This document shows positions 16,859-26,203 of a DNA stretch of 64,000 nt, piece by piece. The notes below the pieces were generated by a model. It ran no database searches, was not told the DNA's origin, and worked only from the letters and a program-made list of their open reading frames with translations. The DNA comes from Candidatus Scatomonas merdigallinarum (lineage in GTDB: Bacteria; Bacillota; Clostridia; Lachnospirales; Lachnospiraceae): contig DVKB01000003.1 of assembly GCA_018716305.1 (NCBI GenBank), forward strand, positions 62,001 through 126,000. Reading direction: 5' to 3'. The translations under genes were made by a program, and so were the position numbers. Each line of letters starts with the position of its first letter. Positions within the stretch are counted from its first letter, which is position 1.

Positions 16859-17236
16859 ACTGATTCTCCTTTCAAATGAAATTTCCTACGTTCCTTTCAA
16901 AGCTGCAGCCAAAAAAGTATCTATCAATCAACAAAATGTAGTTGTATCAAAAGATGAGCATCACAATAAAAGACACAAAAAACAGTATTTGTGAAAAAAT
17001 AAACAGAATAAATATAAAAATATATTATATTATCTTACAATTAAAAGAGCATCACGGGGATTTAAGGAAGTCAATCCGGAAATGAAAAACCATGGATCTG
17101 AAGCGCAGGGGAAAAGAGAAACACTACAAAATGTAGAGGGAAAGAAAAAAGAATGCCTATTGCAACAGTTCCCTTTTTCCCTTACACTGTATCAGTAAAC
17201 ACCGGATACAGAACGCATTGATGAGAGGTGGAAATG
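16859..17236. other. A+T-rich intergenic region between divergent fhs and the sigma factor gene
   Basis: About 380 bp without a gene. The central part (roughly 16900-17050) is very A+T-rich compared with its surroundings and probably holds the fhs promoter on the minus strand. A plausible plus-strand promoter lies at 17160-17188. No structured RNA was recognised. Confidence 0.6.
17160..17188 (+). promoter_or_regulatory. possible promoter of the sigma factor operon
   Basis: TTGCAA (17160-17165), 17 bp, TACACT (17183-17188), about 50 bp before the sigma factor start. The match is moderate, and such operons are often also autoregulated. Confidence 0.4.
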
Positions 17237-17740
17237 ATGAGTACAAATGACAGTCTGGCTGCCAGGGCCCGGGCCGGGGACGCGGAGGCCTTTGCCGAAC
17301 TTTACCGGCAGGTGTATCAGGATCTGTACCGCTTTGCCCTGTACACCCTGAAAAATCCCCAGGATGCGGAGGACGCGGTGGGGGACGCGGTGGCGGACGC
17401 CTTTGCTTCCATAAAAAAACTGCGGGACGCCGGGGCTTTCCGGCCCTGGATCTTTCGGATCCTATCCAATAAATGCAGGAGAAAATTGAAAGAATATCTC
17501 CGGAAGACCCGGGAGCTGCCGGAGGAGATTCCCTGGGATGGAAAAGAACTCTTTGAAAACTACGCGGTGCGCAGCGCCTTTTTTGCCCTGGATTCCCAGG
17601 ACCGTCTGATCCTGTCCCTGCATCTTTTCGCGGGCTACACCAGCCGGGAAATTGGAAGGGAACTGAATATGAACGAGAATACCGTTCGTTCCAGAGAGAG
17701 CAGGGCGCTGAAAAAACTGGCGGACATGCTGAAGGAATAG
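17237..17740 (+). CDS. ECF-type RNA polymerase sigma factor
   Basis: The second of two adjacent ATGs (17237) is chosen because it gives a 5-base gap to GAGAGGTGG. The 167-residue protein has region 2 (DAEAFAELYRQVYQDLYRFALYTL ... PWIFRILSNKCRR) and region 4 (LHLFAGYTSREIGRELNMNE, NTVRSRESRALKKL), with no extra domains. This is the form of sigma-70 family ECF factors that direct RNA polymerase to stress or envelope promoters. The next gene, 12 bp away, encodes a one-helix membrane protein that is probably its partner. Confidence 0.9.
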   Translation: MSTNDSLAARARAGDAEAFAELYRQVYQDLYRFALYTLKNPQDAEDAVGDAVADAFASIKKLRDAGAFRPWIFRILSNKCRRKLKEYLRKTRELPEEIPWDGKELFENYAVRSAFFALDSQDRLILSLHLFAGYTSREIGRELNMNENTVRSRESRALKKLADMLKE

Positions 17741-17752
17741 GAGGAACCCAAC

Positions 17753-18598
17753 ATGGATGAGAAAAAAATCTGGGCATCGCTGAAGCAGTCCGGGGAAACC
17801 CTGGCGGTGCCGGACGGCCTTCTGCCGGAAAAAATAGAGGAGAGACTGAGGGCGGAAAAAAAGCGCAGAGGGGAAACCCACAGAAGAATCCGGAGTATCC
17901 TGGCTGCGGCAGCCTGCGTGGTTCTCTGCGGCGCAGGGCTTTTTCTGGCCGCTTCTCTGGCCGGAGACAGGAACAGAGGCAGCGATTCCTCCGCTCCGGA
18001 AATGGCCGGGGCCAATGAGAATTTTGCTGCCGCCCCGGAGAAATCAGGAACAGCGGCGGCGCCCGAAAGCACCGGGGAAGACATGGAACCGGGGACAGAG
18101 TCCGGATCCCTTCCAAGCGAAGGAATCGCCGCGGCGGAAGGAAATTCCGGAACCTTCCGCATGGCGGAAAGCTACGGAGAACTGTATGATCTTCTGGAGA
18201 AGGGCACAGATACAGACGAGGGATACCGGCAGACCGCGGACGCGGAAGGATTTACGTATGCGCTGACCGAAATTGCCCTGACGCGGCCGGAGGGAAGCCG
18301 GGCGGACCTGCTGGGCCGGGAAGGCTTAAAAGAGTGGTTTCCCCAGGTAAACGGCGGGCCGGTGCCTTTGGAAGACTGTCTGCTGCTCTGGGGCGGAGGA
18401 CCTGAGGTCTATCTTCTCACTGTCTCCGGGGAGCAGGATTCCCATGCATTCACGGATGTAAAACTGATTTTTGCCGGTGGAACAGAGGTTTCGCTGGAGG
18501 GGCAGGAGGCGGTGTTCCGCTGCGTCTCGGGAGAAAATGCAGGGAAAATTGCAAAACTTTCGATAAATGCAGGAAAAATATCTTATGCAGGGGAGTAA
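17753..18598 (+). CDS. single-pass membrane protein, putative anti-sigma factor
   Basis: A 281-residue protein with a charged cytosolic N-terminal region (~45 residues, including LLPEKIEERLRAEKKRRGE), one membrane helix (about 48-68), a low-complexity Ser/Ala/Gly/Glu linker, and an extracellular domain of about 150 residues. The layout and position directly after an ECF sigma gene suggest an anti-sigma factor whose outer domain senses a signal. No zinc-binding anti-sigma motif (HxxxCxxC) is present, so the mechanism would differ from that class. The outer domain is not recognised. Confidence 0.65.
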   Translation: MDEKKIWASLKQSGETLAVPDGLLPEKIEERLRAEKKRRGETHRRIRSILAAAACVVLCGAGLFLAASLAGDRNRGSDSSAPEMAGANENFAAAPEKSGTAAAPESTGEDMEPGTESGSLPSEGIAAAEGNSGTFRMAESYGELYDLLEKGTDTDEGYRQTADAEGFTYALTEIALTRPEGSRADLLGREGLKEWFPQVNGGPVPLEDCLLLWGGGPEVYLLTVSGEQDSHAFTDVKLIFAGGTEVSLEGQEAVFRCVSGENAGKIAKLSINAGKISYAGE

Positions 18599-18625
18599 AG
18601 GCAGCGGATTTCGGAGGAAACCGTA

Positions 18626-18653
18626 TTGCGCTGCCTGGGGAAAAGTATATAAT
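18626..18653 (+). promoter_or_regulatory. promoter of asnS
   Basis: TTGCGC (18626-18631), 16 bp, TATAAT (18648-18653), about 50 bases before asnS. A GGAGCC/GGCTCC hairpin follows in the leader before AGGAGG. Confidence 0.6.
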
Positions 18654-18707
18654 GAATGAGGTTGGAGCCGCGAAAATGGCTCCCCCATCACGGCAGGAGG
18701 AAACAGC

Positions 18708-20102
18708 ATGGAAAAACTTCATACAGTACAGGAAATATACAAAGATCCGGAATCTTTTCTGAACCGGAACATACAGATCGGAGGCTGGGTGCGGAGCAAC
18801 CGGAGCTCCCGGAATTTCGGCTTTCTGACGGTGCAGGACGGAAGCTGCTTTCAGACGCTGCAGGCAGTCTATGGGAATCATATGGAAAATTTTCAGGAAA
18901 TTTCCCGGCTGAACGTGGGATCCGCGGTTATTGTCCGGGGACGGCTGGTGCCCACCCCGGAGGCCAGGCAGCCGTTTGAGATCCAGGCGGAGGCCGTGGA
19001 GGTGGAAGGAGCGTCCACCCCGGATTATCCCCTGCAGAAAAAACGCCATTCTCTGGAATATCTGCGGACGATCTCCCATCTGCGGCCCAGGACCAATACT
19101 TTTCAGGCGGTGTTCCGCGTCCGCTCCCTGGCGGCCCACGCCATTCACTGCTTTTTCCAGGATCAGGGGTTTGTCTATGTGCATACGCCGCTGATTACCG
19201 GCAGCGACTGTGAGGGGGCAGGGGAGATGTTTCAGGTCACTGCCCTGGACCCGGAAGATCCTCCCAGAAATAAAGAAGGCCGGGTGGACTACAGCAAAGA
19301 TTTTTTTCGGAAAAAGACTTCCCTTACGGTCAGCGGCCAGCTGAGCGGGGAGACCTTTGCCCAGGCTTTCCGAAAAATCTATACCTTCGGCCCCACCTTC
19401 CGGGCGGAGAATTCCAATACTCCCCGGCACGCGGCGGAGTTCTGGATGATCGAGCCGGAGATGGCGTTCGCGGATCTGGAGGACGATATGGAACTGGCGG
19501 AGGCTATGCTGAAGTACGTGATCCGCTTCGTGATGGAGCGGGCCCCGGAGGAACTGAAGTTTCTCAATTCCTTTGTGGATCCCGGGCTGTTGGAGAGGCT
19601 GAACCATGTGGCGGACTCTGCTTTTGCCCGGGTCACCTATACAGAGGCGGTGAAGCTGCTGGAACCCTATAATGATTCCTTTGAGTACCGGATTTCCTGG
19701 GGCGCGGATCTGCAGACGGAACACGAGCGCTGTCTCACGGAAAAGATCTTTCAGAGGCCGGTTTTTGTGACGGATTACCCCAAAGAGATCAAAGCTTTCT
19801 ATATGAAGCAGAATCCCGACGGCCGCACGGTAGCGGCCATGGACTGTCTGGTGCCCGGCATCGGGGAGATCATCGGCGGAAGCCAGAGAGAGGAGGACTA
19901 TGGGAAACTGCTGCGCAGAATGGAGGAGCTTTCTATGGATCCGGCAGAGTACGGGTTTTACCTGGATCTGCGAAAGTACGGCACCACCCGCCACGCGGGC
20001 TTCGGCCTGGGCTTTGAGCGGTGCATTATGTATCTGACCGGCATCGGCAACATCCGGGATGTGATTCCCTTTCCCAGAACTGCCGGAACCTGCGAATTTT
20101 AG
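18708..20102 (+). CDS. asnS: asparaginyl-tRNA synthetase
   Basis: A 464-residue class IIb aminoacyl-tRNA synthetase. An N-terminal OB-fold anticodon-binding domain ([21 protein letters not shown]) is followed by the catalytic core with class II motif 2 ([20 protein letters not shown]) and motif 3 ([15 protein letters not shown]). The [12 protein letters not shown] signature separates AsnRS from AspRS. Length is normal. A strong AGGAGG site precedes the ATG. A repair cluster starts 11 bp after the stop and may partly share its transcript. Confidence 0.96.
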   Translation: MEKLHTVQEIYKDPESFLNRNIQIGGWVRSNRSSRNFGFLTVQDGSCFQTLQAVYGNHMENFQEISRLNVGSAVIVRGRLVPTPEARQPFEIQAEAVEVEGASTPDYPLQKKRHSLEYLRTISHLRPRTNTFQAVFRVRSLAAHAIHCFFQDQGFVYVHTPLITGSDCEGAGEMFQVTALDPEDPPRNKEGRVDYSKDFFRKKTSLTVSGQLSGETFAQAFRKIYTFGPTFRAENSNTPRHAAEFWMIEPEMAFADLEDDMELAEAMLKYVIRFVMERAPEELKFLNSFVDPGLLERLNHVADSAFARVTYTEAVKLLEPYNDSFEYRISWGADLQTEHERCLTEKIFQRPVFVTDYPKEIKAFYMKQNPDGRTVAAMDCLVPGIGEIIGGSQREEDYGKLLRRMEELSMDPAEYGFYLDLRKYGTTRHAGFGLGFERCIMYLTGIGNIRDVIPFPRTAGTCEF

Positions 20103-20113
20103 AGGAGGAATTC

Positions 20114-21169
20114 ATGAAGATCATTCACACGGCGGACATTCATCTGGGAGCCCAGCCGGATTTGGGATTTCCCTGGAGCCGGCAGCGGGGGCAGGACATC
20201 TGGGACACCTTCCGCCGTCTGGTGGCACAGACCCGGGCGGAGCGGGCGGATTTTCTGCTGATCAGCGGGGATCTTTTTCACCGGCAGCCTCTGCTGCGGG
20301 AGTTAAAGGAAGTAAACTATCTTTTTTCCACGATTTCCGACACCACAGTGGTTCTCATGGCGGGAAACCACGATTATCTGAAACGGGATTCCTACTACCC
20401 CGGGTTTTCTTGGGAGAAAAACGTCATCGGCCTCTGGAGCGAAGCCTGTGAAAAAATCAGCGTTCCCGGGAAACATACCGCTGTTTACGGGTGCAGCTAT
20501 CATCAGCGGGAGATCCGGAATAATCTGTACGCGGGACTGCGGCCGGAGGGAGAGGAGGTCTTTCACCTGCTGCTGGCCCATGGGGGAGACGCGTCTCACA
20601 GTCCCCTGGATCTGAAAGAACTGGCCGGGGCGGGGTTTACCTACACCGCTCTGGGGCATATTCACAGGCCGCGGATTTTTCAGCGGGGCCGGATGGCATA
20701 CAGCGGAGCCCTGGAGCCCATTGACCGGGGGGATGAGGGCCCCCATGGCTATATGCGGGTAGAATGCAGGCAGGATTCTGTCTATGGAGAGTTTGTGCCC
20801 TTCGCTTCCCGTTCCTATATGACCCTGGATATACCGGTGACAGAAAAAACTACGCAGTTTGCCCTGGAAGAACAGTGCGCGGAGGGGATCCGCCGGGCGG
20901 GGGAGCAGAATCTGTTTCGGCTGCGGCTTACGGGAACCCGGGATCCCCGGATAAATTTTTCCGCCGAAGCCCTGGCCCGGACCGGAAAGGTGACGGAGAT
21001 ACTGGATGAGACCAGGCCGGGCTGGGATCTGGAGGAGCTGTCCAGAATCTATCAGGGGACGCTGATCGGAGCGTATGTAGATCATTTCAGGGGAAAAAAC
21101 GCTCCGGTGGAACAGAAGGCTCTGTTTTACGGAGTAGAAGCATTGATGGAGGCCAGAAGGGATCTATGA
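20114..21169 (+). CDS. SbcD/Mre11-like DNA repair exonuclease (YhaO type)
   Basis: The start at 20114 (MKIIHTADIHLGAQPDLGF) follows GAGGAGG. The 351-residue protein is a calcineurin-like phosphoesterase with the metal motifs HTADIHLG, SGDLFHR, GNHDYLKR, LAHGG and LGHIHRP in order. This is the Mre11/SbcD nuclease family; the short length and partner fit the YhaO type. It acts on DNA ends together with an SMC-like ATPase, here the next gene, whose ATG overlaps this stop (ATGA). Confidence 0.9.
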   Translation: MKIIHTADIHLGAQPDLGFPWSRQRGQDIWDTFRRLVAQTRAERADFLLISGDLFHRQPLLRELKEVNYLFSTISDTTVVLMAGNHDYLKRDSYYPGFSWEKNVIGLWSEACEKISVPGKHTAVYGCSYHQREIRNNLYAGLRPEGEEVFHLLLAHGGDASHSPLDLKELAGAGFTYTALGHIHRPRIFQRGRMAYSGALEPIDRGDEGPHGYMRVECRQDSVYGEFVPFASRSYMTLDIPVTEKTTQFALEEQCAEGIRRAGEQNLFRLRLTGTRDPRINFSAEALARTGKVTEILDETRPGWDLEELSRIYQGTLIGAYVDHFRGKNAPVEQKALFYGVEALMEARRDL

Positions 21170-22698
21170 AGATCAGAGAACTGCGGGTAAAACATTTCGG
21201 AAAATTTCAGAATGCCAGGATCTGTCTGAGGGACGGGATCAATCTGGTGGCGGGAGAGAACGAGAGCGGAAAATCCACCCTGCACACCTTCATCCGCGGC
21301 ATGTTTTTCGGTCTGCGCCGGATGCGGGGGAGAGCTTCCCGGACAGACACCTACAGCCGCTATGAGCCCTGGGAGGATCCCGCCCTCTATTCCGGAGAAT
21401 TGGTTTTTGAAAGCGGAGGCAAGCGGTTCCGGATTTCCAGAAATTTCAGCAGAAATCAGGCTTCAGAGCGTCTGATCTGTGAGACTGACGGGGAGCTTCT
21501 TTCAGTGGCGGACGGAGATCTGAATATGCTGCTGGGAGGAATCAGCGAAAATATTTTTGAGAATACGGTGTCCGTGGGCCAGCTGAAAAGCGTCACCGGA
21601 GACGGCCTGGCACAGGAACTGAAAAATTATATGGCCAACTGCCAGGGAGGCCTGGATGGCGCTCTGGATCTGGCGGCGGCGGAGGAATATTTAAAGAAAA
21701 AAAGAAGCGGGCTGGGGGCGGCCAAAAGAGAAAAACAGGAAAGGCAGAAAGCGGAAAAACAGGCGCTGCTCTCGAAGCTTTCCTATGTCCGCCGGGAGTG
21801 TGAAAATCTGGAGGAGAATTTAAGAACAGCGGAAGAAAATCTGAAGCGGCAGATGCAGCAGGGGAAAGACGCTCCGGAAAGACCCGGGGAGAAATCCAGG
21901 GGCGGTATGGCAGCGGCCGGGGCGGCAGCGGCGGTTCTGCTGCTGGCCTGTGTCTGCGCCCTGTGTATGCTGCAGGGCTTCCATCCGCTGCTCCTTGCCG
22001 GCCTGGCGCTGTCCGCTCTGCTGCTTCTTGGGATTGTACGTTATTTTCTGAGACGCCGGATCCAGCCCGGCCGGCCCAAGGAGGATCCGGCCAGAGAACA
22101 GATCTCCAGGCTTCAGTGGAACATAGAATTTCTGTCCCGGGATCTGCGGGAAAAAAAGACAGCGGCGGAAAACGCGGAGACGGAATACCGGGAATACTGT
22201 CTGGCCTGCGAAGAACAGGACCCGCTGGAGACGGATATCGCCGGGGTGGATCTGGCGCTGGAAACGCTGAAAGAGCTTTCATCCGGCATGGAACAGAAGG
22301 CCGGTGCCGGTCTCCGGCAGAGAATGTCGGAACTTTTGTCCGCCCTGACAGAGGGCAGATATACCTCCGTGTCTGTGGACGGGGACCTGAATCTGGGCCT
22401 GTACAGCGGAAACACCTACGTCCCCCTGTACCAGGCAAGCAGGGGAACTCTGGAACAGGTTTATCTGGCGCTGCGGCTGGCGGCGGCGGAGCTTCTCTGC
22501 CCGGAGGAGGAACTGCCCCTGCTGCTGGACGAGGTGTTTGCCATGTACGACGACCGGAGGCTTGGCCGCGCTCTGAAAATTCTGGCGGATCAGGGCCGTC
22601 AGGTGCTGCTTTTTACCTGCCAGAGCAGGGAAGAACAGATACTGAAACAGTTATCCATACCTTATCATAAAGTACAGCTGCAGGAGGAAAGCATATGA
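21166..22698 (+). CDS. membrane-anchored mini-Rad50/SbcC-like ATPase (YhaN type)
   Basis: A 510-residue protein. Walker A is at residues 30-38 (GENESGKST); Walker B and the following region are near the C-terminus ([14 protein letters not shown]), preceded by a signature-like [16 protein letters not shown] coiled coil (~170-235) leads into two membrane helices (about 248-269 and 273-293) and a second short coiled coil. In Rad50/SbcC this middle segment is a long coil ending in a zinc hook; here it is a membrane hairpin. The gene overlaps its neighbours by 4 bp on both sides, so it is firmly coupled to the nuclease and endonuclease IV genes. Confidence 0.85.
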   Translation: MKIRELRVKHFGKFQNARICLRDGINLVAGENESGKSTLHTFIRGMFFGLRRMRGRASRTDTYSRYEPWEDPALYSGELVFESGGKRFRISRNFSRNQASERLICETDGELLSVADGDLNMLLGGISENIFENTVSVGQLKSVTGDGLAQELKNYMANCQGGLDGALDLAAAEEYLKKKRSGLGAAKREKQERQKAEKQALLSKLSYVRRECENLEENLRTAEENLKRQMQQGKDAPERPGEKSRGGMAAAGAAAAVLLLACVCALCMLQGFHPLLLAGLALSALLLLGIVRYFLRRRIQPGRPKEDPAREQISRLQWNIEFLSRDLREKKTAAENAETEYREYCLACEEQDPLETDIAGVDLALETLKELSSGMEQKAGAGLRQRMSELLSALTEGRYTSVSVDGDLNLGLYSGNTYVPLYQASRGTLEQVYLALRLAAAELLCPEEELPLLLDEVFAMYDDRRLGRALKILADQGRQVLLFTCQSREEQILKQLSIPYHKVQLQEESI

Positions 22699-23543
22699 AA
22701 CTGCGAGTAGGATGCCATCTGTCCTCTGCCGGCGGTTTCCTGAAAATGGGGAAGACCGCGGCATCTATAGGAGCCAATACCTTTCAGTTTTTTACAAGAA
22801 ATCCCCGGGGTTCCAGGGCGAAGGCGCTGGACCCGGAGGATATCCGGGCGTTTCTGGAGTTTGCGGAAGAACAGGATATCCGGCAGATTCTGGCCCATGC
22901 GCCCTACACTTTAAACGCCGCTTCCGGGGACGCCCATGTCCGGGAGTTTGCCAGGGAGACTATGGCCGATGATCTGCGGAGAATGGAATTTCTCCCCGGC
23001 AATCTGTATAACTTTCATCCGGGCAGCCATGTAGGCCAGGGAACAGAAGAGGGGATCAAAAAAATCGCGGAGATTCTCAATGAGATCCTGCGTCCGGAGC
23101 AGACCACCAGGGTGCTGCTGGAAACCATGGCCGGAAAAGGCACGGAGATAGGAGGCCGGTTTGAGGAACTGCGGGCTATTCTGGACCGGGTGGAGCTGGT
23201 GGAGCATATGGGGGTATGCCTGGATACCTGCCATGTCCATGACGGAGGCTATGACATCGTCAGCGATCTGGATGGAGTTTTGGAAGAGTTCGACGCGGTC
23301 ATCGGTCTGGACCGGCTGAAAGCCATTCACATGAATGACAGCAAAAATCCCCCGGGAAGCCATAAGGACCGGCATGAAAAGCTGGGGGAGGGAACCATCG
23401 GAAAAGAAGCGCTGGTTCGGATCTTAAACCATCCCCGGCTGCGGGGAATCCCCGTCTATCTGGAGACTCCCAATGAACTGCCGGGCTACGCCGGAGAAAT
23501 CGCCTTCCTGAAGCAGGCTTTTCAGGGCGGGGAGGATCACTGA
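22695..23543 (+). CDS. nfo: deoxyribonuclease IV (apurinic/apyrimidinic endonuclease)
   Basis: A 282-residue TIM-barrel protein with the zinc-site motifs of endonuclease [34 protein letters not shown] and [20 protein letters not shown]. It cuts DNA 5' of abasic sites in base-excision repair. Its ATG overlaps the stop of the mini-Rad50 gene. It converges with hisA, and the two stops overlap by 7 bp, leaving no room for a separate terminator. Confidence 0.96.
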   Translation: MKLRVGCHLSSAGGFLKMGKTAASIGANTFQFFTRNPRGSRAKALDPEDIRAFLEFAEEQDIRQILAHAPYTLNAASGDAHVREFARETMADDLRRMEFLPGNLYNFHPGSHVGQGTEEGIKKIAEILNEILRPEQTTRVLLETMAGKGTEIGGRFEELRAILDRVELVEHMGVCLDTCHVHDGGYDIVSDLDGVLEEFDAVIGLDRLKAIHMNDSKNPPGSHKDRHEKLGEGTIGKEALVRILNHPRLRGIPVYLETPNELPGYAGEIAFLKQAFQGGEDH

Positions 23544-24313
23544 CGGCAGAAATCAATGACTTTCTGAAATTTCATAGAACCGCCGAAGAGGTCCAGGGCG
23601 CTGCCGATGGTTACATCCAGCCGGCCCTGGCCTTCCTGTTTCAGCTGCTCCAGATCCCGGAAGCTGCCGACGCCTCCGGCGTAGGTGACAGGAAACCCTT
23701 CCATCTGAGCCAGCAGCCGTACCAGTTCCGTCTCAATGCCGGAAGCTTTCCCCTCCACATCCACTGCGTGGATGAGAAATTCGCCGCACTGGCGGGAGAG
23801 CCGCTCCAGGAGCTTCAGCGTCACTTCTTCCTCTGTGAATTTCTGCCAGCGGTCAGTGACAATATAATAGCGTCCCTGCCGTTTCCGGCAGCTTAAGTCC
23901 AGAACCAGCCGGTCCCGCCCTACCCGGCGGACCAGCCGGTCCAGATTTTCGTAGTTGATCCGTCCGTCCCGGAATACATAGGAGGTGACAATGACATGGC
24001 TGGCTCCTGCCTGAAGAAAATCCGGCGCGTTGTCCGGGTTCACGCCTCCCCCCAGCTGCAGATGGCCGGGCCAGGCGGTCAGGGCGGACAGAGCCTGCTG
24101 TCTGGTACTCTCATAATATTCAGAGGAGGCGGCATTCAGCAAAATGATGTGCCCGCCCTCCAGTCCGTATTTCCGGTACAGCCGGGCATAGAAAGCCCCG
24201 TCCTGTTGGGAGACAAAATTTTCTGCCGCCTGATCCCCGGCGTCTTTCAGGGAACTCCCGATGATCTGCTTTACTTTTCCGTTGTGTATATCGATGCAGG
24301 GACGAAATTTCAT
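23537..24313 (-). CDS. hisA: HisA, eukaryotic-type ProFAR isomerase
   Basis: A 258-residue (beta-alpha)8 barrel. Unlike ordinary bacterial HisA, it begins [20 protein letters not shown] and contains [20 protein letters not shown] and [20 protein letters not shown]. These match the fungal/plant form of HisA, which also occurs in some Clostridia. The catalytic Asp pair (CIDIH and HAVDVEG) is kept. It isomerises ProFAR in histidine synthesis. GGAAGGAG precedes the ATG. It stands alone, without hisF or hisH nearby. Confidence 0.88.
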   Translation of the reverse strand: MKFRPCIDIHNGKVKQIIGSSLKDAGDQAAENFVSQQDGAFYARLYRKYGLEGGHIILLNAASSEYYESTRQQALSALTAWPGHLQLGGGVNPDNAPDFLQAGASHVIVTSYVFRDGRINYENLDRLVRRVGRDRLVLDLSCRKRQGRYYIVTDRWQKFTEEEVTLKLLERLSRQCGEFLIHAVDVEGKASGIETELVRLLAQMEGFPVTYAGGVGSFRDLEQLKQEGQGRLDVTIGSALDLFGGSMKFQKVIDFCRQ

Positions 24314-24397
24314 GCTGCGCGCTCCTTCCTAGGTATTTTTGAACTGGTTTTATAGTAACATATTCTGAGGACAATGTCATGAAAATGGGGAAAGCGG

Positions 24398-24928
24398 ATG
24401 AAGATCCTTTACCTGCTGTCGGATCTGATGATCCCCTGCATTATTTTTTTTATTGTCGGAACGGCGCTCGCGGCCAGGAAAAAGGTTTATGAAGATTTTA
24501 CGTCGGGGGCAAAAGAGGGGCTGCGCACCGCGGCAAAGATCCTGCCCACCCTCATCGGCCTGATGACGGCGGTGGGGGTCCTGCGGGCGTCCGGTTTTCT
24601 GAATATGGCGGCGGAGCAGCTGGGAAAGCTGACGGAGAAAGCCGGTTTTCCCGCGGCCCTGGTGCCCCTTTCCCTGGTGCGGCTGTTTTCCGCCAGCGCC
24701 GCCTCCGGGCTTCTGCTGGATCTCTATAAGGAATACGGCACGGATTCCTTCATCGGCACGGCGGCCTCTCTGATGATGAGCTGCACAGAGACAGTGTTTT
24801 ACACCATGTCCGTCTACTTTGTGGCGGCCAAAATTTCAAAAACCCGGTACACCCTGGCGGGGGCCCTGCTGGCCACGGCAGCGGGAATCGCGGCCAGCCT
24901 GCTGCTGGCGGGAGCGATGGCGGCATAA
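24398..24928 (+). CDS. spmB: spore maturation protein B
   Basis: A 176-residue membrane protein with four or five helices. It carries the nucleoside-transporter gate-like motif of SpmA/SpmB (SGAKEGLRTAAKILPTLIGL ... VRLFSASAASGLLLDLYKEY, GTDSFIGTAASLMMSCTETV). In sporulating Firmicutes SpmA and SpmB are needed for proper spore core dehydration. No SpmA gene adjoins it, which is unusual since the two are normally paired. Its presence supports a spore-forming host. Confidence 0.9.
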   Translation: MKILYLLSDLMIPCIIFFIVGTALAARKKVYEDFTSGAKEGLRTAAKILPTLIGLMTAVGVLRASGFLNMAAEQLGKLTEKAGFPAALVPLSLVRLFSASAASGLLLDLYKEYGTDSFIGTAASLMMSCTETVFYTMSVYFVAAKISKTRYTLAGALLATAAGIAASLLLAGAMAA

Positions 24929-25024
24929 GGCTTGTTTTTGCGGAAGCTTCTGTAGTATACTGGTCGTGGAACACCGGCGGCAGAGCGGGGGGTTCCGAAT
25001 TTAAAGCAGAAATGAGGAAGCGTC

Positions 25025-25837
25025 ATGAGCGGCAGGGAATTTCCGGAGGTTTCCATGGAGAAAATTGTGGAAACCGTGAAAAAGGCAAAGAGATTTTTTG
25101 AGGATTCAGAAGCGGCCGGGCAGATCCATCAGAAAGGACAGGTGGATTTTGTGACCCAGGTGGATGTCCGGGTGCAGGAATATCTGTATCGGGAGCTTAC
25201 CGGCCTGTATCCGCAAATACAGTTTATGGGGGAGGAGAAGGACAACAGCAGCCTGGATCCGGAGGGCAGCCTCTGGATTCTGGATCCTGTGGACGGCACT
25301 ACCAATCTGATCCACGGGTACCCCATGAGCTGCGTTTCTCTGGCCCTGTCGGTGAAACGGACGGTCACGGCCGCGGTTATCTACAATCCCTATACCGAGG
25401 AGGTCTTTACGGCGCAAAAGGGCAAGGGAGCCTTTCTGAACGGAAAGCCGGTTCATGTGAGCCGGACAGAGAAGCTGGCTTCCGGCATAGTGGATTTCGG
25501 CACCGCTCCTTACTACCATGAGCATGCGGACTGGAATTTTCAGAAGACGAAGGAGATCTTCCTGGGGTGTCAGGATATCCGTCGGATGGGCTCCGCGGCG
25601 CTGGCCATGGCCTCTGTGGCCTGCGGACGCTGCGACGGATCCTATGAACTGTACCTGAAGCCCTGGGATTACGCGGCAGGCCTGCTGATGGTTCAGGAGG
25701 CCGGGGGAGTTGTCACGGATTTCAGCGGTCAGTTTCCGGATCCCACCAGACCGTCGGCGGTGCTGGCCACCAACGGCCGGATCCATGAAGAGCTGCGGGC
25801 CTATCTGCAGGGCTTTGCCGGCGCGAAGCAGGTATAA
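25025..25837 (+). CDS. inositol monophosphatase family protein
   Basis: A 270-residue sugar-phosphatase with the family's metal-binding motifs: MGEEKDNSS, WILDPVDGTTNLIHG and the C-terminal WDYAAGLLMVQEAGG. Members dephosphorylate inositol phosphate, fructose-1,6-bisphosphate or 3'-phosphoadenosine 5'-phosphate; the substrate cannot be told from sequence. The start at 25025 follows ATGAGGAAG; an internal ATG at 25055 is a less likely alternative. Confidence 0.92.
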   Translation: MSGREFPEVSMEKIVETVKKAKRFFEDSEAAGQIHQKGQVDFVTQVDVRVQEYLYRELTGLYPQIQFMGEEKDNSSLDPEGSLWILDPVDGTTNLIHGYPMSCVSLALSVKRTVTAAVIYNPYTEEVFTAQKGKGAFLNGKPVHVSRTEKLASGIVDFGTAPYYHEHADWNFQKTKEIFLGCQDIRRMGSAALAMASVACGRCDGSYELYLKPWDYAAGLLMVQEAGGVVTDFSGQFPDPTRPSAVLATNGRIHEELRAYLQGFAGAKQV

Positions 25838-25867
25838 AAGGAAGGGGCTCGGGGAAAATAAAAATGC

Positions 25868-25896
25868 TTGCATTTTCTGAAGGTCTGGTATATAAT
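25868..25896 (+). promoter_or_regulatory. promoter of the rubredoxin gene
   Basis: TTGCAT (25868-25873), 17 bp, TATAAT (25891-25896). Both elements match those of the FMN-riboswitch promoter. Confidence 0.75.
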
Positions 25897-25951
25897 TCAA
25901 ATGCAGTAAAGATTACTATTATTGATTTTGAAGAAAGAAGAGGTACGGACA

Positions 25952-26113
25952 ATGAAAAAATATGTATGCGATCCCTGTGGATATGAATATGATCCGGCTG
26001 TAGGAGATCCGGACAACGGCATCGCCCCGGGAACAGCCTTTGAGGATCTTCCCGATGACTGGGAGTGCCCCATCTGCGGCGCGGGAAAAGACGAGTTCAG
26101 CCCGGTGGATTAA
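25952..26113 (+). CDS. rubredoxin
   Basis: The start at 25952 ([19 protein letters not shown]) follows AAGAGG; the open frame extends 10 codons further upstream without a ribosome site. The 53-residue protein is a complete rubredoxin with iron ligands in [10 protein letters not shown] and [11 protein letters not shown], separated by [17 protein letters not shown]. It carries single electrons in the cytosol, for example to rubrerythrin (5.7 kb) or oxygen-detoxifying enzymes. It is a single-gene unit with its own promoter and terminator. Confidence 0.97.
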   Translation: MKKYVCDPCGYEYDPAVGDPDNGIAPGTAFEDLPDDWECPICGAGKDEFSPVD

Positions 26114-26146
26114 AGAACAGCGGAACAATATCTCATACAGGCACAT

Positions 26147-26177
26147 AAAATAAGCCCGCCGAAAGCGGGCTTATTTT
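26147..26177. terminator. bidirectional intrinsic terminator
   Basis: AAAATAAGCCCGC and GCGGGCTTATTTT form a perfect 13-bp stem with a 5-base CGAAA loop. The A- and T-rich ends allow it to serve both rubredoxin (plus) and the PucR-type gene (minus). Confidence 0.9.
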
Positions 26178-26203
26178 GCGCGGCCGCCAAGGAACGGTTC
26201 CCC

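Noticed and set aside
16859..17236. Riboswitch ahead of fhs
   Set aside because: The A+T-rich stretch shows no recognised aptamer core such as those for glycine, SAM or THF, and no terminator hairpin before the fhs start.
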